Of a stretch of DNA of 64,000 nt, positions 8,544 to 17,830 are shown in pieces (position 1 is the first letter of the stretch; the number at the start of each line of letters is the position of its first letter). The DNA is from Chondrinema litorale (GTDB lineage: Bacteria; Bacteroidota; Bacteroidia; Cytophagales; Flammeovirgaceae): positions 62,001-126,000 of the forward strand of contig NZ_CP111046.1 of NCBI RefSeq assembly GCF_026250525.1, written 5' to 3'. The translations under genes were made by a program, and so were the position numbers. The notes under the pieces were generated by a model. The model did no database searches, was not told the origin of the DNA, and saw only the letters and a list, made by a program, of their open reading frames with translations.

Positions 8544-10160
8544 ATGATTACAGTCCAGAATATTTCTTTACAGTATGGAAAAAGAGTCCTCTTTGATGAG
8601 GTTAATATAAAATTTGCAGGCAACAATTGCTATGGAGTAATTGGTGCGAATGGAGCAGGAAAATCTACATTTTTAAAAATATTAGCAGGAGAAATTAGCC
8701 CTAACTCTGGTTCGGTTAGTATTGAACCAGGCAAAAGAATGGCGGTTTTAAAGCAAAATCACTTTGAGTTTGATGAATTCAGCGTTTTGGATACGGTGCT
8801 TATGGGGCACACCAAACTTTGGCAAATAATCAAAGAGAAAGAAGAAGTATATGCTAGACCTGATTTTTCCGAAGCAGATGGAATTCGCGCATCGGAACTA
8901 GAAGCACAATTTGCCGAAATGGATGGTTGGAATGCAGAATCTGACGCAGCGGCACTACTTAGCGGCTTAGGCATTACCGAAGCAGATCATTATAATCCGT
9001 TAAAAGAGTTGAGTGGTACGCACAAAGTACGTGTGCTACTTGCACAAGCACTCTTTGGAAATCCAGATGTTTTGGTACTTGATGAACCTACTAACGATTT
9101 AGATTTACAGACAGTAACTTGGTTAGAAGACTTCCTATTAGACTTTAAAAATACAGTAATTGTTGTCTCTCACGATAGGCACTTTTTAGATACTGTTTGT
9201 ACTCATATCGTAGATATCGACTTTGGTGCAATTAAGTTATTTACAGGTAACTATTCATTTTGGTATCAGTCTAGCCAATTGGCATTGGCTCAACGTTCGT
9301 CTGCTAACAAAAAGGCTGAGGCTAAAAAGAAAGAACTACAAGAGTTTATTGCCAGATTTAGTGCGAATGCTTCTAAATCTAAACAGGCTACATCGAGAAG
9401 AAAACTGTTAGATAAAATTAATGTTGATGACATTCAACCTTCTAACAGAAAGTATCCAGCAATCATCTTTACTCCAGACAGAGAAGCTGGCGACCAAATT
9501 TTGAAAGTAGAAAATTTGAGTAAGTCATTAGGTGACGAAGTCCTTTTTAAAGGTTTGGATTTCAATGTTAATAAAGGAGATAAAATTGCATTTCTGAGTA
9601 AAGACAGCATGGCACTTACTGCTTTATTCCAAATTCTTAATGAAGAACTAGAAGCAGATTCGGGTGACTATCAGTTTGGGCAAACAATTACTAAAGCATA
9701 CCTGCCAAACGAAAACGAAGAATATTTTAATGTCGATTATAATCTAATCGATTGGCTAAGACAATACGCACCAGGTGAAAAAGACGAAGTGTATATGAGA
9801 GGCTTTTTAGGCAAAATGCTTTTCTCAGGTCAAGAGTCGCTCAAGCAAGCCAATGTACTTTCGGGAGGTGAAAAAGTGCGTTGTATGATTTCTAGAATGA
9901 TGCTTACAGGTGCGAATCTTTTGATATTGGATGAACCAACAAACCACTTAGATTTGGAATCGATCACTGCATTTAATAATGGCTTGAGAGATTTCCCTGG
10001 CACAGTACTGTTTACATCGCATGACCATGAGTTTACACATACAGTTGCCAATCGTATTATCGAAATTTCTCCTAATGGCTATTTAGATAAATTGATGGCT
10101 TACGATGATTATATCTCAGACGAGGGTATACTTGCTCAGCGCGAAGAGTTATATAAATAA
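8544..10160 (+). CDS. ABC-F family ATPase (YbiT-like)
   Basis: A 538-residue cytosolic ABC-F protein with two ATPase domains and no membrane segment; relatives act on ribosomes as translation factors. Domain 1 has Walker A GANGAGKST at about residues 34-42, Walker B with LDEPTNDLDL and the HDRHFLD switch. The linker carries the charged helical arm with KKAEAKKKELQEF and the conserved RFSANASKSKQATSRRK. Domain 2 has LSGGEKVRCM, LDEPTNHLDLES and SHDHEF, but the stretch where Walker A belongs (residues 349-357, LSKDSMALT) lacks the Gly-Lys. I recall that degenerate second Walker A from other Bacteroidota YbiT-like proteins. The domain 1 signature reads LSGTHK in place of LSGGxK. Not a resistance-type ABC-F by anything I can see. 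Confidence 0.95.
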   Translation: MITVQNISLQYGKRVLFDEVNIKFAGNNCYGVIGANGAGKSTFLKILAGEISPNSGSVSIEPGKRMAVLKQNHFEFDEFSVLDTVLMGHTKLWQIIKEKEEVYARPDFSEADGIRASELEAQFAEMDGWNAESDAAALLSGLGITEADHYNPLKELSGTHKVRVLLAQALFGNPDVLVLDEPTNDLDLQTVTWLEDFLLDFKNTVIVVSHDRHFLDTVCTHIVDIDFGAIKLFTGNYSFWYQSSQLALAQRSSANKKAEAKKKELQEFIARFSANASKSKQATSRRKLLDKINVDDIQPSNRKYPAIIFTPDREAGDQILKVENLSKSLGDEVLFKGLDFNVNKGDKIAFLSKDSMALTALFQILNEELEADSGDYQFGQTITKAYLPNENEEYFNVDYNLIDWLRQYAPGEKDEVYMRGFLGKMLFSGQESLKQANVLSGGEKVRCMISRMMLTGANLLILDEPTNHLDLESITAFNNGLRDFPGTVLFTSHDHEFTHTVANRIIEISPNGYLDKLMAYDDYISDEGILAQREELYK

Positions 10161-10186
10161 TAGAATTACATAATATTGAAATATGG

Positions 10187-10214
10187 AAAACCTGTCTTTT
10201 AAAGGCAGGTTTTT
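10187..10214 (+). terminator. Intrinsic terminator after ABC-F gene
   Basis: A 10-pair stem (AAAACCTGTC with GGCAGGTTTT, one G-U pair) with a 7-base loop, followed by a T-rich run. It begins 26 bases after the ABC-F stop codon and should end its transcript. Confidence 0.8.
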
Positions 10215-10411
10215 ATTTTAGTTGAATACTCATTTAAATTTCATTCCTTTATTGAAATAGGTTTCTATTCTTGAGAAAAGTATTAATTTTAGCGCTGGCA
10301 GTTTGCAAAGAAAACTCGCAAAATTCTAGCAATCTGCTCTAGCTATTTATTGGATTAACAGGGAAGCACAAAAAATAAAGCATGGCTTAAACATTTACTT
10401 TTGGCAGTATA

Positions 10412-11545
10412 ATGAAAAAAATTTCCCTTACGGTGTTATTGTTTTTAATGCCTGTAGCCTTATTTGCTCAACTAGATTCACTTATATCTAAATTGAGTTT
10501 TGAATCTGATTTTCGATTCCGAATCGAACAAGATTGGAATTCTAAAAAGTCTGATGGTACCTATCGAGACGATCGTACAAGGTTTCGTTATCGCTTAAGA
10601 GCTGGAATAACGTATGCAGAAAAATGGTACAACACTGGTTTTAGAATAAGAACAGGAAACCCAAACAAACAACAAGACCCACAATTAACTTTAGGCGAAG
10701 GATTTAAAGAGTTTGGAACCTTGCCTATCGGCTTAGAAAAATTATACTTTGTTGGTAAATGGTCAACTTTTGAATTTTCATTAGGTAAAAACACTTACCC
10801 TTTCGAAAAGAATAATGAGCTATTTTGGAGTGATAATGTTTTCCCCGAAGGTGTTTTTGTAGGGAAAAATTTTCCAGTTAAATCAAACATAATAGATGCT
10901 GTAAACATAAAAGCAGGTCATTTTATTATGTCGGCTTCAGGTGCATCATTCAATCAAGATGCTTACTTTCAAGGTTTGCAAATGCATATTGCTTTTTTGA
11001 AAAATCGCTTCGAAATATTTCCATCATTATACCTATTTAAAAATATACCTAACATTCCAGATGGAAATGAAACTTATGAAATAGATTATTCTATATTTCA
11101 TATAGGTACTAGGCTACAACTACTGCGAACAGCACCACTAAAAGTGGAGTTTGATTACTATAACAACTTTCAAGATTATACCCAAAATGATTCAATCCCC
11201 TCTAATTTGAAAGGACAAAATACAGGTTTTGTATTGGGCTTAAAGTATGGAAAACTATCAGAAAAAGGCAAGTGGATATTAGAAGCCAGTTATGCCTACC
11301 TACAACAATATTCGGCTGTAGATTTTATGGCACAAAACGATTGGGCTAGGTGGGATTATTCCTCTTCAGGCTCACCAGATGGCAGACTCACCAACCTTAA
11401 AGGAATTGAATTAGTACTAGGTTTTATGATTGATAAAAAAGCGATTCTCAAAATGAAATATTATGTCGTAGAACAATTAGTCCCTTATGGAATCTCTAAA
11501 GAAACCGGCAGTAGAATTCGACTAGATTTAGATGTGCAGTTGTAA
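10412..11545 (+). CDS. Putative outer-membrane porin
   Basis: A 377-residue exported protein: signal peptide of about 19 residues (ending LFAQ), then an unbroken series of alternating amphipathic strands with frequent terminal aromatic residues, typical of a 14-16 strand outer-membrane barrel. Segments such as TRFRYRLRAGITYAEKWYN and WILEASYAYLQQY and the final RIRLDLDVQL fit the Bacteroidota putative porin/alginate-export-like class. Such proteins let small solutes pass or bind polyanions; substrate unknown. A TACTTTTG box at 10396-10403 lies only 9 bases before the ATG, which would give an almost leaderless transcript if used. It is a single-gene unit. Confidence 0.75.
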   Translation: MKKISLTVLLFLMPVALFAQLDSLISKLSFESDFRFRIEQDWNSKKSDGTYRDDRTRFRYRLRAGITYAEKWYNTGFRIRTGNPNKQQDPQLTLGEGFKEFGTLPIGLEKLYFVGKWSTFEFSLGKNTYPFEKNNELFWSDNVFPEGVFVGKNFPVKSNIIDAVNIKAGHFIMSASGASFNQDAYFQGLQMHIAFLKNRFEIFPSLYLFKNIPNIPDGNETYEIDYSIFHIGTRLQLLRTAPLKVEFDYYNNFQDYTQNDSIPSNLKGQNTGFVLGLKYGKLSEKGKWILEASYAYLQQYSAVDFMAQNDWARWDYSSSGSPDGRLTNLKGIELVLGFMIDKKAILKMKYYVVEQLVPYGISKETGSRIRLDLDVQL

Positions 11546-11677
11546 ATTTGTTCACTGATATATTTAGTTGGTAACTGCTAGTTTAATGTTTATCTTTCGC
11601 GCGGTTTTCGACTGATTTATAAGAGATAGGTTCATGAACTAAATAGTAACAACTCAAAAAATATTTTAAGAAATTAT

Positions 11678-12046
11678 ATGAAAAAAGAAATACTTGATTG
11701 GCTCCAAAATATTGAAAAACAAGATGGAACACCTCCAGAACAAGTGATTGTATTTAATTTCGGTTTAATCGAAAGTGACGAAGGATATAAAATGTACTTA
11801 GTTGGAGGATTCGAATATTCAGAAGAGGACGACAATTGGGCAATTTTTGATTTGCCTACCAAAGATTATAGATACCTTAAACTTCCTGATGATATGCAAG
11901 ATGAAAGTTGGGAAAATGTGCTTGAGATTGCAGAAACTGCTTTAAAAGAATTAGAAAAAGAAGGTGCATTGAATAAGACCCTTGTAAGAAAAGCCAAAGC
12001 ACTTACTACAGGTTTTGACGATGGAGAATTGATTAAGATTAGATAG
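11678..12046 (+). CDS. Small acidic hypothetical protein
   Basis: A 122-residue acidic soluble protein with no signal peptide. It has a central strand pair (YKMYLVGGFEYSEEDDNWAIF), a helix (ENVLEIAETALKELEKEG) and a conserved-looking end TTGFDDGELIKIR. The small, acidic make-up and GFDDG end resemble proteins of the immunity/SMI1 type that protect against contact-dependent toxins, but I cannot place it in a family and there is no toxin gene next to it. It lies 132 bases after the porin and 143 before tatC. Confidence 0.7.
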   Translation: MKKEILDWLQNIEKQDGTPPEQVIVFNFGLIESDEGYKMYLVGGFEYSEEDDNWAIFDLPTKDYRYLKLPDDMQDESWENVLEIAETALKELEKEGALNKTLVRKAKALTTGFDDGELIKIR

Positions 12047-12189
12047 TTGATGTGAGTTAAGAAAATGACTATGTGTTATCAAAATTATTATCTATAGCCA
12101 TTTTATGCCTATTTAGTATTATATTTATTTTTTTTAGTTACACCATAATTTGGTTAGCGATTTTTTGAAAACACAAACCAGTTTTTTTA

Positions 12190-13122
12190 ATGGAAAACAA
12201 AAAACATCCCTTGTCTTATGGAGGTGAAATGACATTTTTAGATCATCTTGAAGAATTAAGATGGCACTTAATAAGGTCTGTAATTGCACTCGTAGTTTTT
12301 TTTATTTTAGCCTTCTCATTTCCAGAATTCTTTTTTGAAACAATCATAATGGGACCTTCAAAAATAGAATTTGTCTCTTATCAAATGTTCTGCAATATCA
12401 GTAACACATTGGGGATTCCTGATCTATGTATTGATGAATTAGGGTTTAGTGTGCAAAACAGAAAAATGTCTGGGCAATTCACGATGCATATTTTCTATTC
12501 ACTAATCACAGCAGTTGTATTTACCTTCCCTTATATTTTTTGGGAGATATGGAGATTTGTAAAACCCGGTTTGTACGAAAAAGAAATTAAAGCAACTAAT
12601 GGCGCGACTATTTTTGTTTCATTCTTATTTTTAATAGGTATTTCGTTTGGCTACTTTATAGTTTCACCAATTGCAATTAACTTTTTAGGAAATTACCAAA
12701 TAGTATATGGTGGCAGCATTATTAATGAAATCGATTTAACTTCTTATGTCGAAACTGTAGCAATGCTAGTTTTGAGTTGTGGTATAGCTTTTCAGTTACC
12801 AATTGTAATATTTTTCCTTTCACAAATAGGATTAGTCACACCACAGATGCTAAAAGCTCTGAGAAAACATGCCATTGTAGTAATATTGATAATTAGTGCA
12901 ATCATTACTCCACCAGAGCCTATGTCTCAAATCTTTCTTGCACTACCCTTATACTTATTATATGAATTTAGCATAATGATCTCATCCGTTGTAGTTGACA
13001 AAGAAGCTGCAAAAGAAAACTTAAACAATTTTTTAAGTGTAATATGGTGCTTTACAGTATTGGGATTCTCCGCACAATTAGAAAAGAAAAAATCAAAAGC
13101 ATATTACTCAATGAGTAAATAG
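12190..13122 (+). CDS. tatC: Sec-independent (Tat) translocase subunit TatC
   Basis: A 310-residue six-helix inner-membrane protein, the signal-peptide receptor of the twin-arginine translocase that exports folded proteins. The N-terminal motif FLDHLEELR at residues 17-25, the loop FPYIFWEIWRFVKPGLYEKE and the later ITPPEPMSQ segment are diagnostic. Compared with enteric TatC the first periplasmic loop is longer and contains two Cys (residues about 76 and 89), a form often seen in Bacteroidota. tatA/B is not adjacent. A Tat-signal oxidoreductase is encoded at 60285-61643, so a substrate exists in the window. Confidence 0.95.
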   Translation: MENKKHPLSYGGEMTFLDHLEELRWHLIRSVIALVVFFILAFSFPEFFFETIIMGPSKIEFVSYQMFCNISNTLGIPDLCIDELGFSVQNRKMSGQFTMHIFYSLITAVVFTFPYIFWEIWRFVKPGLYEKEIKATNGATIFVSFLFLIGISFGYFIVSPIAINFLGNYQIVYGGSIINEIDLTSYVETVAMLVLSCGIAFQLPIVIFFLSQIGLVTPQMLKALRKHAIVVILIISAIITPPEPMSQIFLALPLYLLYEFSIMISSVVVDKEAAKENLNNFLSVIWCFTVLGFSAQLEKKKSKAYYSMSK

Positions 13123-13138
13123 CCTACATTAAAAAGAT

Positions 13139-13173
13139 AACCCCCACCGATACTCTTCAGATCAATGGGGGTT
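13139..13173. terminator. Bidirectional terminator between tatC and M13 peptidase genes
   Basis: AACCCCCA pairs with TGGGGGTT over 8 bases with a 19-base loop, between two convergent genes. A-rich sequence on the left and TTTATT on the right give U-runs in both directions. Confidence 0.7.
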
Positions 13174-13182
13174 TATTCCATT

Positions 13183-15195
13183 TTACCAAATAGTTATTCT
13201 TTCACTTTCTGGTAAATACATCTTATCTTCTGGAGTTACACTAAATGCTTCATAGAATGGAGTTGTGTTCATCAACGGACCATTTACACGCCACATTGGT
13301 GGTGAATGCGAATTGTTGTGCAGCCATAAATGTAAGAACTCATCTTTCATTTTTACCTTCCAAACTCTAGCAACTGAAAGGAAGAATCGCTGATCTGGTG
13401 TAAAACCTCCTACCTTGGTAGTGTCCTGCCCTTGCTCAGTCATCTTAAATGCATCGTAGGCAACAGCAATCCCTGCAATATCTGCGGTGTTTTCTCCCAC
13501 AGTCATTGCACCATTTACATGCATACTGTCTAATACTGTAAATGTGCTATACAAATCGATTACTTGCTTTGTTTTAGATTTAAACTTTGTGTAATCTACT
13601 TCTGTCCACCAGTTTTTTACATTACCTTCTTTATCAAACTGTGCACCTTGGTCATCAAAAGTATGGGTAAATTCATGACCAATTACAAAGCCAATACCAC
13701 CATAGTTAAGTGCATCATCAGCTTCGTTATCGAAGTAAGGAGGTTGCAAAATACCAGCAGGAAAAACTATTTGATTAGCAGATGGATTATTGTAAGCCGT
13801 AACCGTTGGAGGCGTGGTAAACCATTCAGCTTTATCTACTGGTTTTCCTAATTTATCAATCTGACGCTGATATCTATCTGCCAAAGCCGACATGATATTT
13901 TCAAAATAGGTATCTCTATTCACCTCTACACTGCTGTAATCTTTCCACTTATCAGGATAACCAATTTTCTTAGTAATAGCAGCAAGCTTTTCTTTTGCTT
14001 TTATCTTTGTGCTATCGCTCATCCATTCAAGGTTATCGATTCTTTTTGCATAAGCTTTTTGCACATTATTTACCAAAACCAGCATTCTTTTCTTTGCTTC
14101 TTCTGGGAAATATTGCTTCACATACAACTGCGCCAATGCATCACCTAAATTGCGATCTACAGCACTGGTAATAATTTCACCACGAGATTTTTGTACCGAT
14201 TGCCCAGTAAGTATTTTAGAATATTCAAACGAAGCATCTACAAAAGGTTGACTTAAATAATCAGCAAAGTTGGTAAGCGATTGTGCTTTTAAATATACTT
14301 TCCAATCTGATACAGGAATTGTACTGAGCAGCTCATTTAGTTTTTCATAATAAGCAGGTTGCCCTACATCAATAGAATCTGTTTGAGCACCTAAATTTAC
14401 TAGTAATGTTGGCCAAGCTATATTCGGATGCATTTTCTCAAGCTCTGTAACTGCCAATTTATTATAATTAGCTTTTACATCACGAAGTTCCACCCTAGTT
14501 CTATGCGAACGAGCAATCTGCTTTTCAATATCATAAACCATCTCTGTATTCATTACTGCTTCAGCACTTGGGCTTCCAGTAAGTTTAAACAGTGCAGTTA
14601 GATACGTTTTATAAGCTTGTTGGATGGTTGTAGTCGATGAATCTAATTTAAAATAGTAGCCTCTTTCTGGTAAACCAATTCCAGTTTGATGCACACTGGC
14701 TATGTTCATGCTACTATTTTTATCATCTGGAGAAACTCGAAAGCCAATAATTGAATTGTTATAGACTTTTGCTGCATTAGCTACATATTTCATTAGAGAT
14801 GGAATGTCAGAAATCGCATCAATCTCAGCGAAAATAGGTTTGATAGGCTCGTACCCCAACTTATTAATTGCTGCGGTATCCATACCAGAGGCATAGAAAT
14901 CACCTACTTTTTGCTCAACGCTACCTTTTGGGAAATCACCTTTAGAAATGCTATCTAAAATTCCCAATAAACGCATTCTTTGTGGGAAATTCATAAACAT
15001 ATAGGCTCCTACTCCTGCTTGGTTCGATGGTATTTGAGCAGAGTCGTACCATATGCCATTTGCATACCTGAAAAAGTTATCTCCGGGACGTAAAGATGGA
15101 TCGATACCCTTAATTTCTACAATTTTTTTCTCGGGTGATTTGTTACATGCTTGCAACGAGATTACTGCAAGAATGAGAATTAAAAGCTGTCTCAT
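13183..15195 (-). CDS. M13 (neprilysin/PepO) family metallopeptidase lipoprotein
   Basis: A 670-residue zinc endopeptidase that cuts short peptides in the periplasm or at the cell surface. The zinc motif HEFTH is at residues 507-511 and the third ligand lies in GENTADIAG near residue 567. NPSANQIVFPAGILQPPYF matches the NAYY-like substrate strand of the family, and the conserved C-terminal Trp is the last residue. Residues 1-17 form a lipoprotein signal (LQACNK). Length is typical for M13. It is a single gene, ending at a bidirectional terminator shared with tatC. A hairpin lies in its leader at 15228-15258. Confidence 0.95.
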   Translation of the reverse strand: MRQLLILILAVISLQACNKSPEKKIVEIKGIDPSLRPGDNFFRYANGIWYDSAQIPSNQAGVGAYMFMNFPQRMRLLGILDSISKGDFPKGSVEQKVGDFYASGMDTAAINKLGYEPIKPIFAEIDAISDIPSLMKYVANAAKVYNNSIIGFRVSPDDKNSSMNIASVHQTGIGLPERGYYFKLDSSTTTIQQAYKTYLTALFKLTGSPSAEAVMNTEMVYDIEKQIARSHRTRVELRDVKANYNKLAVTELEKMHPNIAWPTLLVNLGAQTDSIDVGQPAYYEKLNELLSTIPVSDWKVYLKAQSLTNFADYLSQPFVDASFEYSKILTGQSVQKSRGEIITSAVDRNLGDALAQLYVKQYFPEEAKKRMLVLVNNVQKAYAKRIDNLEWMSDSTKIKAKEKLAAITKKIGYPDKWKDYSSVEVNRDTYFENIMSALADRYQRQIDKLGKPVDKAEWFTTPPTVTAYNNPSANQIVFPAGILQPPYFDNEADDALNYGGIGFVIGHEFTHTFDDQGAQFDKEGNVKNWWTEVDYTKFKSKTKQVIDLYSTFTVLDSMHVNGAMTVGENTADIAGIAVAYDAFKMTEQGQDTTKVGGFTPDQRFFLSVARVWKVKMKDEFLHLWLHNNSHSPPMWRVNGPLMNTTPFYEAFSVTPEDKMYLPESERITIW

Positions 15196-15227
15196 AGTAA
15201 GTTAAAAATCATTGTTAGATTGTTGTT

Positions 15228-15258
15228 GATCTTCTAAATTAAGCATTTTTAGAAGATC
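15228..15258. repeat. Inverted repeat in the M13 peptidase leader
   Basis: GATCTTCTAAA and its exact complement TTTAGAAGATC are separated by 9 bases, 33-63 bases upstream of the M13 peptidase start. In the direction of the gene it is not followed by a T-run, so it looks like a 5'-UTR hairpin or operator rather than a terminator. The rest of the 306-base gap (15196-15501) shows nothing I can name. Confidence 0.5.
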
Positions 15259-15501
15259 TGAGCCTTTTTTAAAAAGCTAATTTCAATAACAATGTGTGCA
15301 AAAAGATTTTGTACCAATAAGAAGAATTGAATTCTTAAATTTTAATACAAAACCATCAATTTTAAGAAAATAAGCTACTACAATGCGATTCAAAACTGAC
15401 TGAAATTGTATTAAGAGATTTCTGTGAAAGTTGAAGTAGGTCTTTAAAATCCTATCATGATAATTTCATTAATTCGTCAATTTTATACTATGTTATAGGT
15501 T

Positions 15502-16536
15502 TTAATTATCGATTGAATTAAGTCGCAGAAACCTTACTGCATTATTATAAAATATATCTGCCTTTTGTTCATAACTTAAGAAGGGTGCTTCATTAATAAT
15601 CGAGATAGATTCACCTATTAATTCTGGCCAGATAATCATATCAGAACCGAATAGAATTCGCTTTCCAAAACCTGCCAAAACCAATTTTTTGAGATGATAT
15701 TCATAAAAGTATTCTTTAGGATAAGCCCACATGATACCTCCAATTTCAACATACAATTGCGGATAAGAAACCATCATGGCTATCATCTCATCGATAAAAG
15801 GCTCTCCATAATGCATTACTGCAATCCTAAGTTTGGGAAACTTCTTTAACACATCTTCCAACAATAATGGATTAGAGAATTCCACTCTATAATCTGGATA
15901 AAGAAATAATGGAGTACCGGGCAAACCACTACCCATATGTATACCTACTGGAATATCGAGTTCTTGCGCCAACTCATAATAAGGAAACATACGTGGGTCA
16001 TTTGGAGCTATTCCACCATACTGATTTGTGATTTCGCTAAGTACTTTAATATCAAATTTTTGAAGTAGCGTCTTGATACTATCAACAGAAATACTGTCTC
16101 TATTAATCCGGAACTGCAAAGCATGTTGAAGTTTATCTGGGAAATAGTCAATCAGTTTTTGGTTTGTAGGTATTGCCCCATTCACAATTGCGTTGAGTTG
16201 GTATTTATCAATTTGACCTTTAAGTCTTTCAATATATGCATCATAAGTAGTGGGAGACCAAATTGGATTTTCACAATCTGGATTACTAAAATTTCCCCAG
16301 AATATATCCCCATATTCATCTTTGGGATCATAGTGTTCTACTATCGTAGACAAAGGCAAACACATCGCCATAGAATCTGGACTTAGCTCATTTTCTTCTA
16401 TGGAATGTATATGCATATCTATTATAGGTCCTTTATAAAGTTCGGTGCTTTTAGGGGTGTTTGTTTCATTACTAGTTTTTGTACAAGTTGTTAGCAATAG
16501 AAGAGCTATCAACAAAGTTGGGGAATAAAATTTCAT
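15502..16536 (-). CDS. Amidohydrolase-family lipoprotein
   Basis: A 344-residue TIM-barrel metal hydrolase of the Amidohydro_2 (PF04909) kind, tethered by a lipoprotein signal (LLTTCTK). Metal-binding landmarks are the first-strand MHIHS, then GIHMGSG, the VMHYGE strand and GSDMIIWPE with the catalytic Asp. Family members decarboxylate or hydrolyse cyclic compounds, but exported lipoprotein versions are of unknown substrate. The gene follows the TRAP binding protein on the same strand (143 bases apart) and may share its regulation by the AraC protein upstream. Confidence 0.8.
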   Translation of the reverse strand: MKFYSPTLLIALLLLTTCTKTSNETNTPKSTELYKGPIIDMHIHSIEENELSPDSMAMCLPLSTIVEHYDPKDEYGDIFWGNFSNPDCENPIWSPTTYDAYIERLKGQIDKYQLNAIVNGAIPTNQKLIDYFPDKLQHALQFRINRDSISVDSIKTLLQKFDIKVLSEITNQYGGIAPNDPRMFPYYELAQELDIPVGIHMGSGLPGTPLFLYPDYRVEFSNPLLLEDVLKKFPKLRIAVMHYGEPFIDEMIAMMVSYPQLYVEIGGIMWAYPKEYFYEYHLKKLVLAGFGKRILFGSDMIIWPELIGESISIINEAPFLSYEQKADIFYNNAVRFLRLNSIDN

Positions 16537-16679
16537 GATTATTTTAATATCCTAATTGAGAGGCTTTTATCAATCATATTAAGATAATAACAATAACTAC
16601 GAATTCTAATTTACTCGCTTAAAATCTCGCTTTTTATATCAGAATAGTAACATATCTAAAACAGTGAAGAATTTTCAGG

Positions 16680-17765
16680 TTACTTCTTCACACTTTCATT
16701 AACTAATTCGCTCACTTTTTCCATTACTTCAGCAGCTTGTATATTACCTTGTGCTGCTTGTTCTTTTACCCAATTATCTTGAACCTCTGTATACTTAGAA
16801 TCAGTTTTAATTTTTTCAAGCTCTTCTGCTTTTAAATATCGAATTAAAGTTCCCTCCTTTTCCAAGGCTTTCATCTGCAACTTAAAACTTTTGTCCATTA
16901 CTTTACCAAGAGATTTATAAGCATACATAGCTGCTCTGTGTATCGCCTGCTGATCTTCTGTGCTTAGCTCTTGCCAAGTTTTTTTGTTTATAGTCACCAT
17001 GTACAAATGACCCAACCACAAATTTTGAGAGACCAACAAGTGCGGTGCATGTTCATATACTTTTAAGTTATATCCGCTATCTACATTTACCATTATACCG
17101 TCTAATTTACTCTCTTGCAATGCTTCGTATATTTCATTTCCCCAATGCATTCTTACAGGTATTGCACCTAAATTCTTTAAATAGTCAAGATGCCAAAAGC
17201 TCGCAGACCTCCATTTATTAGCTTCTAGTCCATCAATATTGGCTAAAGGCTCACGACTAAAAAAACCAACCGGATAACCTGTACCTAGAAAGATTTTCAC
17301 AATGTTATTGTTATCCAATTCTGTTGCAAACTGAGGTATAGTTGCATATATTTTTCTAAAAAGTGCTACTTGATCTTTGCCAGATGGCCCTACAGGAAAA
17401 CTCTTAAAAATCTGGTGTAAGGGTAATTCTTTAGCCGTATATTCAGGAACTACTGTCGACATATCTACTTTGGTTCCATCACTCACAGCTCCAAGTGCTT
17501 CGTAGGCAATAGCTAGTTCTCCATTCCAATGGCTTTCTACTTTTAACCTTCCATTAGATTCTCTCTCGATTGCCGGAAAAAATACTTCGTTTAGAAATTT
17601 AGTTCGCATACCTTCTAAAGGCTGATGGTCTGAATAGACCAAAACCTTCTGTGCAAATAGAGATTGATTAAAGGATAAAATAGCTAGAATTAAAAGACTA
17701 AAAGCTTTAATTTTTGCATAACAAGTCCAGTTCACCTGAACAAACTTCTTGTGAATAATTAGCAT
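16680..17765 (-). CDS. TRAP transporter substrate-binding protein (DctP family), orphan
   Basis: A 361-residue periplasmic binding protein of the TRAP DctP family, which captures organic acids for a DctQM carrier. The signal peptide hydrophobic core is preceded by a long 19-residue basic start (LLILAILSFNQSLFAQ is the core). The family core is seen in VLVYSDHQP, ALGAVSDGTKVDMSTVVPEY, TGYPVGFFS and WRSASFWHLDYLKNLGAIPVRM, the last covering the conserved Arg that binds carboxylate. No DctQ or DctM gene is next to it. It is 65 bases downstream of an AraC gene and upstream of an amidohydrolase, in one direction. Confidence 0.85.
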   Translation of the reverse strand: MLIIHKKFVQVNWTCYAKIKAFSLLILAILSFNQSLFAQKVLVYSDHQPLEGMRTKFLNEVFFPAIERESNGRLKVESHWNGELAIAYEALGAVSDGTKVDMSTVVPEYTAKELPLHQIFKSFPVGPSGKDQVALFRKIYATIPQFATELDNNNIVKIFLGTGYPVGFFSREPLANIDGLEANKWRSASFWHLDYLKNLGAIPVRMHWGNEIYEALQESKLDGIMVNVDSGYNLKVYEHAPHLLVSQNLWLGHLYMVTINKKTWQELSTEDQQAIHRAAMYAYKSLGKVMDKSFKLQMKALEKEGTLIRYLKAEELEKIKTDSKYTEVQDNWVKEQAAQGNIQAAEVMEKVSELVNESVKK

Positions 17766-17830
17766 AATATGAAATTTGATTAATTGATTTCAGCTTCTAC
17801 AAAGGAGTTATTAGAAACTTTCGAGGGTAT

